A DNA stretch of 64,000 nucleotides, from contig NZ_CP101751.1 in assembly GCF_024496085.1 (NCBI RefSeq), positions 3,844,001 to 3,908,000 on the forward strand, written 5' to 3'. Below the pieces are notes generated by a model. It was not told the origin of the DNA. It saw nothing but the letters and a program-made list of their open reading frames with translations, and searched no databases. Of this stretch, positions 53,906 through 61,973 are shown in pieces. A program made the position numbers and the translations under genes. How positions within the stretch are numbered: position 1 is the first letter of the stretch; every line of letters starts with the position of its first letter. Source of the DNA: Flavobacterium cerinum (GTDB lineage Bacteria > Bacteroidota > Bacteroidia > Flavobacteriales > Flavobacteriaceae).

Positions 53906-54961
53906 TTGGAAGTATTTAAGTACTATTTAATCAACTTTATCGTGCCTTCTTTGGTCATAATCCTTATTGTTGTCATTGTTGTCACAATAAGCGATCGTAT
54001 TATGTATGAATATAACAAGCAATACCGCTTGTCGATACGCCAAAAGATTACCGCTTTCCTGACCGAATTGCTTTTTACCGATGCTGAAGATTACGAAAAC
54101 CGAATCAGCGATTTTAAAAAACAAATCCCATATGGGAGCATGTGGTGTAAAAGTATGGTTACCAGTTGTATTATCGAACTGAAACAAAATATTAAAGGTG
54201 AAGTTACCGCTCCGATTCTGGATATTTACAAAAGTTTCGGTCTGCAACATTTTAGTGAAAAACTTATTCGCAACCGTCGTTGGTATATTAAATGTAAAGG
54301 GATTTTTCATTTTCAGGTACTTGAATATGAAGAAGGAGAAAGTCTGGTAAAAAAATATATGGATCATAAAAATCCGGTATTACGTTCCAATGCTTTTATT
54401 GCATTTATTTCACTAACATCAAAAAAGCTGGATTTTTTAAGTGACTATCCTTATGAAATATCGCTAATCGACGAGCTGAAAGTAATGGATTTACTTTATC
54501 ATAAAAAGTTCCCGATTCCTAAGAATATCAAAGACTGGATTACGGCGCAAAACCCGTCAATAGTAAAACTGGGTATTCGTTTTATGGTATACTATAATTA
54601 TACTGTCGAAAAAGACACTTTACTAAAGCTTTTAAAGGCGGACAATAATATGATTCGCAGGGAAGTTATTATTGCCTTACGGGAATTATTCCTTTTTGAA
54701 GCCGAACCGGTACTGATCGACATATTCGCTTCTGAAGAAATCGAGAATAAGATTGCGATTTTACAAACACTGGCGGTTATCGGAAGTCAAAAATCGATTG
54801 TGTTTATTGATGATTACCTGCATCGTTCCGTAAATCCGGCTACTAAACTGGAAGCCGTTCGAACACTGGACACTCTGGATTCCAATTATCTAAAATCCAA
54901 TTTCAAAGAGAATTTTGAAATTATTAAAATAAAAAAACACGTTAAAAACGCTTACTTATGA
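53906..54961 (+). CDS. HEAT-repeat membrane-anchored protein
   Basis: 351 residues. The start is a TTG at 53906: no ATG is in frame upstream (a stop lies at 53894) and starting at the next ATG would remove the membrane helix. That helix spans about 8-30 ('LINFIVPSLVIILIVVIVVTIS'), followed by a cytoplasmic domain of HEAT-like helical pairs at about 215-330 ('IRREVIIALRELFLFEAEPVLIDIFASEEIENKIAILQTLAVIGS'). Likely a scaffold for its neighbour. The stop overlaps the next ATG by 4 nt, so this is one operon. Confidence 0.82.
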   Translation: MEVFKYYLINFIVPSLVIILIVVIVVTISDRIMYEYNKQYRLSIRQKITAFLTELLFTDAEDYENRISDFKKQIPYGSMWCKSMVTSCIIELKQNIKGEVTAPILDIYKSFGLQHFSEKLIRNRRWYIKCKGIFHFQVLEYEEGESLVKKYMDHKNPVLRSNAFIAFISLTSKKLDFLSDYPYEISLIDELKVMDLLYHKKFPIPKNIKDWITAQNPSIVKLGIRFMVYYNYTVEKDTLLKLLKADNNMIRREVIIALRELFLFEAEPVLIDIFASEEIENKIAILQTLAVIGSQKSIVFIDDYLHRSVNPATKLEAVRTLDTLDSNYLKSNFKENFEIIKIKKHVKNAYL

Positions 54962-56412
54962 TTTCGAGATACTATTTGGAAGCTTTCGAAAAGTTCTACG
55001 AAACCTTTGTGGCGGTTTTCTCTTCCAGTTATATTTTATTTTACCTGTTCCTGGCAGTTTTGTCCTATCTGGCTATTAAAAAACACCTGAACGCTAAGTA
55101 TTTTATCCACGATGATTTGTTGGTTAAATCCAATAACATGATCGGTGTTTCGGTTGTTGCTCCGGCATATAACGAAGGCGCTACGATTGTATCGAACGTA
55201 AAATCTTTGCTTTCGCTGACTTATCCGAATTTTGAGGTTATCATTGTCAACGACGGAAGTACGGACGATACTCTTGAAAAGCTGATCCGGGAGTTTCAAT
55301 TAGTTAAAGTTGACTTTTACTATAAAGAGAAAATAAAGACTCAAAAAGTACGCGGACATTATAAATCCACGAATCCGATTTATGCTAAATTACTGGTAGT
55401 CGACAAAAACAACGGTAAAAGTAAAGCCGATGCGTCCAATGCCGGTATTAATTCGGCCAAGCATCCGTTGTTCCTTTGTACGGATGTGGATTGTATTTTA
55501 AAGAAAGATACGATTATCAAGTTGGCCAAGCCTTTTATGGAAAGCAAACGAAAAGTAATCGCTACCGGTGCCGGAATTCGTATCTCTAATTCGTGCGAAG
55601 TAAAAGACGGTTTTCTGGTTAAAGTCCACTTTCCTACTAATTGGTTTGCGCGTTTCCAGGAATTGGAATACGTACGGGCTTTTCTTTTCGGACGAATGGC
55701 CTGGAGTCAAATCAACGGTTTACTGCTTGTTTCCGGCGGATTAGGAATGTTTGATAAAGAAGTCGCCATTGCTGCCGGCGGTTATTGGCACAAATCATTA
55801 GGTGAAGACATGGAACTGATCACGCGGATGCGAAAATACATGTATGATACCAAACAGAAGTTCTCCATTAAATATATCCCGGAATCGTTATGCTGGACAG
55901 AAGTTCCGGCCAATGCCGACGTATTGATACGCCAACGAAGCCGATGGGCACGCGGATTGATCCAAACCTTATATTTACATCGTACCATGTTTTTTAACCC
56001 GAAATACGGTCGGACCGCTTTTTTGGTTCTTCCTTATTTCTTTACGTTTGAGTTCATGGTTCCGATTCTGGAATTACTCGGTATCTTCTCGCTTTTAATC
56101 GGTTTTTATATTCTGGATATTGACTACATATTCCTGTTTTACGTTTCTTTATTTGTATATTTATTCTATCTGATTTTAACGCTCGTTTCGATATTTTTGG
56201 ACGAGATTTTATATCGTAATTATGCAAATCTGAAAGAGATCCTGATCCTTACCGGTATGGCCTTTATCGAACCCTTTGCGTATCATCCGGTCAATATATA
56301 CGCCTCCCTGAAAGGATACTGGCAATTCTTCAGACAAAAAGAACAGAAATGGGGAGAAATGCCCCGATTGGGTTTCAACAGTGAAAACAAAAAAAATAAT
56401 GAAGCAGCTTAA
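54958..56412 (+). CDS. Membrane family-2 glycosyltransferase (PgaC/NodC/BcsA type)
   Basis: 484 residues. A membrane helix at about 20-40, then a GT-A domain with 'VVAPAYNEGATIVSNVKSLLSLTYPNFEVIIVNDGSTDDT' (about 64-103), DxD at 'LCTDVDCIL', 'GEDMELITRMR' (catalytic acid) and the processive 'RQRSRWARGLIQ' (QxxRW), then three to four C-terminal helices. This arrangement marks a processive polysaccharide synthase such as those for poly-GlcNAc or cellulose. Neighbours are the HEAT protein and a TPR/barrel export candidate. The polymer is unknown. Confidence 0.9.
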   Translation: MISRYYLEAFEKFYETFVAVFSSSYILFYLFLAVLSYLAIKKHLNAKYFIHDDLLVKSNNMIGVSVVAPAYNEGATIVSNVKSLLSLTYPNFEVIIVNDGSTDDTLEKLIREFQLVKVDFYYKEKIKTQKVRGHYKSTNPIYAKLLVVDKNNGKSKADASNAGINSAKHPLFLCTDVDCILKKDTIIKLAKPFMESKRKVIATGAGIRISNSCEVKDGFLVKVHFPTNWFARFQELEYVRAFLFGRMAWSQINGLLLVSGGLGMFDKEVAIAAGGYWHKSLGEDMELITRMRKYMYDTKQKFSIKYIPESLCWTEVPANADVLIRQRSRWARGLIQTLYLHRTMFFNPKYGRTAFLVLPYFFTFEFMVPILELLGIFSLLIGFYILDIDYIFLFYVSLFVYLFYLILTLVSIFLDEILYRNYANLKEILILTGMAFIEPFAYHPVNIYASLKGYWQFFRQKEQKWGEMPRLGFNSENKKNNEAA

Positions 56413-57661
56413 TTTTATCAAAATATTCTTCTATTCCGTTATGTTATTTGCTACGCCGTCTTTATTGGCGCAAAAAATCAATACGGATAGTTTACTTACG
56501 GAAGTTATTAAGGACATCAATGTTCATAAAAACTACCCGGAAGCCATTAAAAAAGCGCAAATGGGGATTAAAGCCGCACCGGATTATCTGGATTTCCATT
56601 TGTTTTTAGGACGTGCTTATCAATTAACAGAGAGTATCGACAGTGCGCGTTATCATTATAAAATCGTAGTTGAAAAAAATCCGAAATACGAAGACGCTTA
56701 TACCTATTGGTCTCAATTGGAAACCAATGCTAAAAATTACCCGGAAGCAACGCGTGTAACCGATCAGGCAATTGCGCAATTTCCGCAAAACAAATCATTT
56801 TATTTTAGAAAACTGGCGATTTACGAATTGCAAAAGGAGGATGATATAGCATATGATTATCTGAAATCGATGGATAAGCAATTTCCGAATGATACGGATA
56901 TCAAACAGCGTTTGTTTCTTTTGGAACGAAAAAACAACAACGACCGTGTGGGTTTAAACTATAGCATTACCTTTTTCGACAGAAATGGCGTAGGCCCGTG
57001 GAATCTGGGAAGTGCTCAATATATCCGCGAACGTAAATGGGGTTCGCTGATCGGGCGTGTGAATTATGCCAATCGTTTGTCTTTTAAAACATCGATTGCC
57101 GATGGACTTCAGTATGAAGCCGAATCGTATTTCTTTACCGGAAAAAAAGCTTATTCTTATGCCGGTGTAGCTTATAGTGATGATATTGTTTTTCCGAAAT
57201 GGCGATTAGGGTATTCCTTTTATTACAATTTTAATAACGGCTGGGAAGCTGATTTAGGCGTCCGTTATACCAAAACGGTAGACGAAGATCTTACGGCGGC
57301 AGTTGTAGGAATCGGAAAATACCTGGGCTCATACTGGATTAACCTGCGTACTTTCCTTCAGAATCAAAACAGTAAAGTGTATCCTGCTTTTACTTTAACG
57401 ACCCGTTACTATTTCGATTCCCGTTTCGATTATGCAACACTTATGTTGGGTTACGGAACATCTCCGGACGAAAGATCCGTATTGGGTCAGTTGGAACAAC
57501 GAATTGCGATGGATTCCTACCGAATCGGTGCCGGATACTATCGCGTCCTATGGCAAAACTATCTGGCTGGTATCCAGGTTAACTACAACAACCAGGAATA
57601 TTTACCCGGCCAAAAACAAAACGAAACTGAAATTAATTTTAGCTTACAATATCGTTTTTAG
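56399..57661 (+). CDS. YaiO-type TPR-beta-barrel outer membrane protein
   Basis: 420 residues from the ATG at 56399, which overlaps the synthase stop. Signal peptide to about residue 24 ('SLLAQ'), a TPR region at about 30-185 ('DYLDFHLFLGRAYQLTESIDSARYHYKIVVEKNPKYEDAY'), then a beta-barrel with alternating aromatic strands that ends in 'INFSLQYRF', the C-terminal Phe signal for BAM insertion. TPR plus barrel is also the architecture of PgaA, the poly-GlcNAc exporter, so export of the polymer made by its neighbour is a natural guess. Confidence 0.85.
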   Translation: MKQLNFIKIFFYSVMLFATPSLLAQKINTDSLLTEVIKDINVHKNYPEAIKKAQMGIKAAPDYLDFHLFLGRAYQLTESIDSARYHYKIVVEKNPKYEDAYTYWSQLETNAKNYPEATRVTDQAIAQFPQNKSFYFRKLAIYELQKEDDIAYDYLKSMDKQFPNDTDIKQRLFLLERKNNNDRVGLNYSITFFDRNGVGPWNLGSAQYIRERKWGSLIGRVNYANRLSFKTSIADGLQYEAESYFFTGKKAYSYAGVAYSDDIVFPKWRLGYSFYYNFNNGWEADLGVRYTKTVDEDLTAAVVGIGKYLGSYWINLRTFLQNQNSKVYPAFTLTTRYYFDSRFDYATLMLGYGTSPDERSVLGQLEQRIAMDSYRIGAGYYRVLWQNYLAGIQVNYNNQEYLPGQKQNETEINFSLQYRF

Positions 57662-57671
57662 TCCTTTTATA

Positions 57672-57689
57672 TTATGTTAATTAACATAA
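57672..57689. promoter_or_regulatory. Perfect 18-bp palindrome between YaiO and the response regulator
   Basis: TTATGTTAATTAACATAA. It could be an operator or part of a weak terminator; it lies 28 nt upstream of the -7 box. Confidence 0.4.
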
Positions 57690-57717
57690 AAAGTACTACA
57701 TTCACTTGAATTAACCT

Positions 57718-57725
57718 TATTTTTG
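57718..57725 (+). promoter_or_regulatory. -7 box for the response regulator
   Basis: TATTTTTG, 36 nt before the ATG at 57762. Confidence 0.55.
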
Positions 57726-57761
57726 CAAAAAGTAAACAAAACTTATTTTTAACCGATTATC

Positions 57762-58133
57762 ATGAGTTCCGGAAAAAAAATTCTTATTGTTGAAGACGAC
57801 AACCTTACGATTAATATTCTTGAGTTTATCTTAAAGAAAGAAGGCTATGCGTTAACAATTGCTAAGGACGGTTCTGAAGCTATTGAAAAAATAACCTCTT
57901 TTCTTCCCGATTTAGTTATTACAGATGTAATGATGCCTTTTAAATCAGGATTGGAAGTCACCAACTTCGTTAAAGAAAACTATAAAAAAACGCCGGTAAT
58001 TATCCTTTCTGCATTGGGAGAAGAAGAAAATACAGTAGCCAACGGCTTTAAGTTGGGTGCCGATGATTTTATTGCCAAACCTTTTAACCCGAAAGAACTT
58101 ATTTTACGGGTAAAACGATTACTGGTTGACTAA
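57762..58133 (+). CDS. Receiver-only response regulator
   Basis: 123 residues: a single REC domain with acidic pocket E11-D12-D13, phospho-acceptor Asp55 ('VITDVMMPF'), Thr/Ser in 'VIILSALGEE' and Lys in 'FIAKPFNP'. There is no output domain, so it works by protein contact, CheY-like. It sits 100 nt after the YaiO gene and may regulate the exopolysaccharide machine, but it has its own promoter and no cognate kinase near. Confidence 0.9.
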   Translation: MSSGKKILIVEDDNLTINILEFILKKEGYALTIAKDGSEAIEKITSFLPDLVITDVMMPFKSGLEVTNFVKENYKKTPVIILSALGEEENTVANGFKLGADDFIAKPFNPKELILRVKRLLVD

Positions 58134-58160
58134 CACTACGGATATTTCATCTGTACTGCT

Positions 58161-58168
58161 TACTTTTG
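58161..58168 (+). promoter_or_regulatory. -7 box for rlmH
   Basis: TACTTTTG, 16 nt before the ATG at 58185. Confidence 0.6.
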
Positions 58169-58184
58169 CAAAAAATTTCCGTCC

Positions 58185-58658
58185 ATGAACATTAAACTCC
58201 TGGCAATAGGCAAAACCGATAACAAGGCTTTACAATCTTTAATCGACGATTATACCAAGCGTTTATCTTTTTACATCAAATTCGATCTGGAAATCATTCC
58301 GGATATCAAAAATGTAAAAAACTTATCGGAAAGTCAGCAAAAAGAAAAAGAAGGCGAATTAATTCTGTCTAAACTAACCGCAACTGATCAGTTAATCTTA
58401 TTGGATGAAAACGGAAAAACATTTTCCAGTGTCGGTTTTTCAGACGAATTGCAAAAGAAGATGAATTCCGGTGTTAAAACACTCGTATTTGTGATTGGCG
58501 GCCCTTATGGTTTTTCGGAAACGGTCTATAAAAAAGCACAGGGAAAAATTTCTTTATCCCTGATGACATTCTCGCACCAAATGGTACGTTTGTTCTTTAT
58601 TGAGCAGTTATACCGCGGTTTTACGATTCTGAGAAACGAACCGTATCACCATCAGTAA
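58185..58658 (+). CDS. rlmH: 23S rRNA (pseudouridine1915-N3)-methyltransferase
   Basis: 157 residues, standard for the SPOUT enzyme RlmH. 'MNIKLLAIGKTDNKALQSLIDDYTKRL' at the start, 'LILLDENGKTFSSVGFS', 'LVFVIGGPYGFSETVYKKA' (SAM-binding knot), and the C-terminal 'LSLMTFSHQMVRLFFIEQLYRGFTILRNEPYHH'. It acts on 70S ribosomes. The 3' end overlaps the convergent lipoprotein gene by 7 nt. Confidence 0.97.
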   Translation: MNIKLLAIGKTDNKALQSLIDDYTKRLSFYIKFDLEIIPDIKNVKNLSESQQKEKEGELILSKLTATDQLILLDENGKTFSSVGFSDELQKKMNSGVKTLVFVIGGPYGFSETVYKKAQGKISLSLMTFSHQMVRLFFIEQLYRGFTILRNEPYHHQ

Positions 58659-59296
58659 GTATATTCTTTATTTGAAAATTCAACATTTTTCAGTTTCCAT
58701 CCGGAAATGACAATTTTTGCCGCAACATAATCCTGGTACAACAAATTCTGATCAAAATGCAGAAAAACCACAACCGGCTGATCCGGATACAAATTCGTCA
58801 CCGCTTCCGGGAATTGCGCTAATGTCATCGGGACTCCATTAGCAGTTACTTTGTTATGTTTATCCAGCTTTAACACCAATGAAACTTTTCCCTGATCGGC
58901 AAAATCTTTTTGTTTTCCTAAAGTATACACGACATTCGTAAACGGTACGAATGCCATATTTTTCCCGATACTATCTGCATAAGAATAGTAATTTTCAACC
59001 TGAGCTTCTCCTTTATGACTTCCTTTTCGGTTTTGAAGTCGGATTATTTCCGGTACTATTTTTCGCATCGGGAATCGCTTGTCAATATTAAAAATCCAGT
59101 TTGTTGTGGAAATTATCGTTTGCTTATCCACTTCAACCAGAGTATCTTTATCTTTCTCCTGAAATAAAAAATAAATCGGGGAAATATCCGCTACGTCTTT
59201 TACAATGGTTTTGTTTGATTTTGGCAATAGTATTTCTTTGTCTTTACCACAGCTTACTAATAGAAAGACTGCTATAACAATGCTGTATCGTATCAT
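58652..59296 (-). CDS. Hypothetical lipoprotein after folP
   Basis: 214 residues from the ATG at 59296, which overlaps the folP stop by 4 nt (ATGA). Lipoprotein signal MIRYSIVIAVFLLVSCGKDKE with Cys 16. No family recognised; the mature part has 'RKIVPEIIRLQNRKGSHKGEAQVENYYSYADSIGKN' and a beta-rich end. Co-translated with folP. Confidence 0.75.
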   Translation of the reverse strand: MIRYSIVIAVFLLVSCGKDKEILLPKSNKTIVKDVADISPIYFLFQEKDKDTLVEVDKQTIISTTNWIFNIDKRFPMRKIVPEIIRLQNRKGSHKGEAQVENYYSYADSIGKNMAFVPFTNVVYTLGKQKDFADQGKVSLVLKLDKHNKVTANGVPMTLAQFPEAVTNLYPDQPVVVFLHFDQNLLYQDYVAAKIVISGWKLKNVEFSNKEYTY

Positions 59297-60120
59297 AATC
59301 CTTGTGTTTTTGTTACCAGCCGAATACACTCCATGGCTTCTTTTACATCGTGTACTCTAAGAATAGAAGCGCCTTTAAGTAAGGAAAGCGTATTAAGTAC
59401 CGTCGTTCCGTTTAAAGCTTCCGCCGGAGTATTTTCCAGCACTTTATAAATCATAGACTTTCGGGATACGGCCGACAATAAAGGTAGTTCTAAAATCTGA
59501 AATAATTCCAGTTTTTGTAGTACTTCATAATTTTGTTCCGTTGTTTTTGCAAATCCAAATCCCGGATCGATAATGATATCCTGAATACCATAACTACGTG
59601 CCGCCCGAGCCCTTTCGGAGAAATAATACAGCATCTCCTTTACAATATCATTATAGTCCGTTAAAGTAGCCATCGTTTGCGGCGTTCCTCGCATATGCAT
59701 CATAATATAAGGCACTTTTAATTCCCCTACGGTCGGCAGCATATTTTCATCCAGTAATCCGGCTGCAATATCATTTATTATCGCTGCTCCGGCACCGATT
59801 GCTTCTGACGCAACTTTAGCCCGAAATGTATCCACCGACAAGATTGCTTCCGGAAACCGATCGGCAATCAAACGAATCACAGGAACAATACGATCGATTT
59901 CTTCCTGTTCGGTTACAAATTCAGCATTTGGTCGTGACGAATAAGCCCCGATATCTATAAAAGTTGCTCCTTCCGTCAGCATTCTCTCCGTTTGATTTAA
60001 AAATGAGGCATCGCTTTTATATTTTCCGCCATCGTAAAATGAATCCGGAGTTACATTTAAAATCCCCATACATTTTGGAGTGTCCAGAGCGATTAGCTTT
60101 CCTTTGCAATTGATTGTCAT
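59293..60120 (-). CDS. folP: Dihydropteroate synthase
   Basis: 275 residues, standard. TIM barrel: 'CMGILNVTPDSFYDGGKY' (loop 1), 'EGATFIDIGAYSSRPNAE' (pterin-binding; the usual 'GGESTRPG' is here 'GAYSSRPNA'), 'LSVDTFRAKVASEA', 'IINDIAAGLLD', 'YIMMHMRGTPQTM', 'IIIDPGFGFAKTTEQN', and the C-terminal 'HDVKEAMECIRLV'. It joins pterin pyrophosphate and p-aminobenzoate, and is the sulfonamide target. Confidence 0.96.
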   Translation of the reverse strand: MTINCKGKLIALDTPKCMGILNVTPDSFYDGGKYKSDASFLNQTERMLTEGATFIDIGAYSSRPNAEFVTEQEEIDRIVPVIRLIADRFPEAILSVDTFRAKVASEAIGAGAAIINDIAAGLLDENMLPTVGELKVPYIMMHMRGTPQTMATLTDYNDIVKEMLYYFSERARAARSYGIQDIIIDPGFGFAKTTEQNYEVLQKLELFQILELPLLSAVSRKSMIYKVLENTPAEALNGTTVLNTLSLLKGASILRVHDVKEAMECIRLVTKTQGL

Positions 60121-60193
60121 CTGATTCTGTTTTGAAATCCGGGGAGAAATCCGGAGGTCGGCAGGTCTTTCCCCTTTTGTCCGGAAAATTCCT

Positions 60194-60201
60194 TACTTTT
60201 G
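60194..60201 (+). promoter_or_regulatory. -7 box for the DUF1599 gene
   Basis: TACTTTTG, 30 nt before the ATG at 60232. Confidence 0.6.
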
Positions 60202-60231
60202 AAAAAATTATCACACAAAGATACATAGAAA

Positions 60232-60774
60232 ATGAGCAATACCTCCCAGGAATTTGACAAGGTTATTTCCATTTGCCGCAGCCTTTACAGCAATAAAATG
60301 AGAGATTACGGAAGTGCATGGCGTATTTTGCGTTTACCATCACTAACCGATCAGATTTTTATCAAAGCCCAACGTATCCGTAGTTTACAGGAAAATGAAG
60401 TTCGTAAAATTGACGAAGATGAAACCGGCGAATTTATCGGCATCATCAATTATGCGATTATGGCGCTGATTCAGTTGGATCTTGGTGTTGCGGATCAACC
60501 GGATTTGGATGTGGAGAAAGCCGTAGCCTTATATGATGCGAAAGTAAAAATCTGCAAAGACCTGATGGAAGCCAAAAATCACGATTACGGAGAAGCCTGG
60601 CGGGATTTACGCGTAAGTTCACTGACCGATCTGATTTTACAGAAAATATTGCGCGTTAAACAAATTGAGGACAATAAAGGAAAAACCCTGGTTTCAGAAG
60701 GTATTGATGCGAATTATCAGGACATGTTGAATTATGCCGTTTTTGCCCTTATCCATTTGGGAAAAGCCGTATAA
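60232..60774 (+). CDS. DUF1599 protein, two tandem domains
   Basis: 180 residues. Two similar halves: 'VISICRSLYSNKMRDYGSAWRILRLPSLTDQIFIKAQRIRSLQ' and 'VKICKDLMEAKNHDYGEAWRDLRVSSLTDLILQKILRVKQIEDN' with 'NYAIMALIQL' matching 'NYAVFALIHL'. DUF1599 is linked by others to nucleotide-modification-associated (Nmad1) proteins, often in phages; in Bacteroidota it is chromosomal. Function unknown. It precedes the DoxX-like gene. Confidence 0.9.
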   Translation: MSNTSQEFDKVISICRSLYSNKMRDYGSAWRILRLPSLTDQIFIKAQRIRSLQENEVRKIDEDETGEFIGIINYAIMALIQLDLGVADQPDLDVEKAVALYDAKVKICKDLMEAKNHDYGEAWRDLRVSSLTDLILQKILRVKQIEDNKGKTLVSEGIDANYQDMLNYAVFALIHLGKAV

Positions 60775-60855
60775 TCCTGTTAATTAAGAAATATTAACAG
60801 TCAACCCCAAAGGTTCTTACCTATATTTACGAAACCGAAAAAAGTAGTTACCGTT

Positions 60856-61959
60856 ATGAAGAAATTTTTAGTTCATTTTTCCCGCCTATTTGTAGGTGTA
60901 TTATTCATTATATCCGGCTTAATCAAACTAAACGACCCGATGGGATTTTCGTTTAAACTGGAAGAATATTTTGCCGAAAACGTTTTAAATCTTCCTTTTT
61001 TTATTCCCTACGCACTGATAATTGCTGTTTTTGTAGTTGTTTTTGAAGTCGTACTGGGTGTTGCACTCCTTATCGGTTTTAAACCGAAATTTACAATGTG
61101 GAGTCTTTTACTAATGATCGTTTTCTTTACGTTCCTTACGTTCTATTCGGCTTATTTCAATAAAGTTACTGATTGCGGTTGCTTTGGTGACGCCTTAAAA
61201 CTAACACCGTGGGAATCGTTTACCAAAGATATCGTACTCTTGTTTTTTATCCTGATTCTGTTCTTTAATCAGAAGTTGATACAACCATTATTCAACAGTA
61301 CCGTAAGCGCACTGACTGTATTTGTAAGCTATTCACTATGTCTTTTTATGGGCTATTATGTTTTGAATCACTTACCGTTAAAAGATTTCAGAGCGTATAA
61401 AGTAGGAACCAACATTCAAAAGGGAATGGAAATTCCGGAAGGAGCTCCGCGTTCCGTATATGAAATGAATTTCGTGTATAAAGTAAACGGAAAAGAAGAG
61501 AATTTCAACGAAAAACAACTGATGAATCTACCGGAAGGTGCCGAATTTGTTCGTCGTGATGATAAACTAATCACAAAAGGGTACGAACCGCCTATCCATG
61601 ATTTTACAATCGAAAAAGACGGAGAAAGCTTTACAGAAGCGATGCTAAATGAACCGAAACTGATCATGTTTATTTCCTATGATATGAATAAAGCCAACAA
61701 AAAAGGCTTAGAAAAAGTAGAGGAATTCTATAAAAAAGCAAGTGCCAAAGGTTATAAAGTAATTGGAATGACCGCTTCAAATGAGGAGGTTATCAAAAAA
61801 GTAAAAGCCGAAAACAAACTAACATTTGATTATTATTTCTGTGACGGAACTACTTTAAAAACCATCGAAAGAGCCAACCCGAGTATTGTAGTACTGGAAA
61901 AAGGAACTATAGTACAGAAAGCACACTGGAATGATATTGATGATGTCGTTCTAAAATAA
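60856..61959 (+). CDS. BT_3928-type DoxX/MauE membrane protein with thioredoxin-like tail
   Basis: 367 residues. The N-terminal part has four helices of the DoxX/MauE kind ('FSRLFVGVLFIISGLIKLNDPMGFSFKLEEYF', 'DCGCFGDALKLTPWESFTKDIVLL'; note the Cys pair), and the C-terminal about 130 residues fold like a thioredoxin ('KLIMFISYDMNKANKKGLEKVEEFYKKASAKGYKVIGMTAS') but lack a CxxC active site. Known as the BT_3928 family in Bacteroidetes. Likely an inner-membrane redox or partner protein. Upstream of the permease by 14 nt, so one operon. Confidence 0.88.
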   Translation: MKKFLVHFSRLFVGVLFIISGLIKLNDPMGFSFKLEEYFAENVLNLPFFIPYALIIAVFVVVFEVVLGVALLIGFKPKFTMWSLLLMIVFFTFLTFYSAYFNKVTDCGCFGDALKLTPWESFTKDIVLLFFILILFFNQKLIQPLFNSTVSALTVFVSYSLCLFMGYYVLNHLPLKDFRAYKVGTNIQKGMEIPEGAPRSVYEMNFVYKVNGKEENFNEKQLMNLPEGAEFVRRDDKLITKGYEPPIHDFTIEKDGESFTEAMLNEPKLIMFISYDMNKANKKGLEKVEEFYKKASAKGYKVIGMTASNEEVIKKVKAENKLTFDYYFCDGTTLKTIERANPSIVVLEKGTIVQKAHWNDIDDVVLK

Positions 61960-61973
61960 GCGATCGCCGTTCG

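Noticed and set aside
60777..60800. CTGTTAAT ... ATTAACAG as operator
   Set aside because: 8-bp arms in AT-rich intergenic DNA, no second copy seen; too weak to call.
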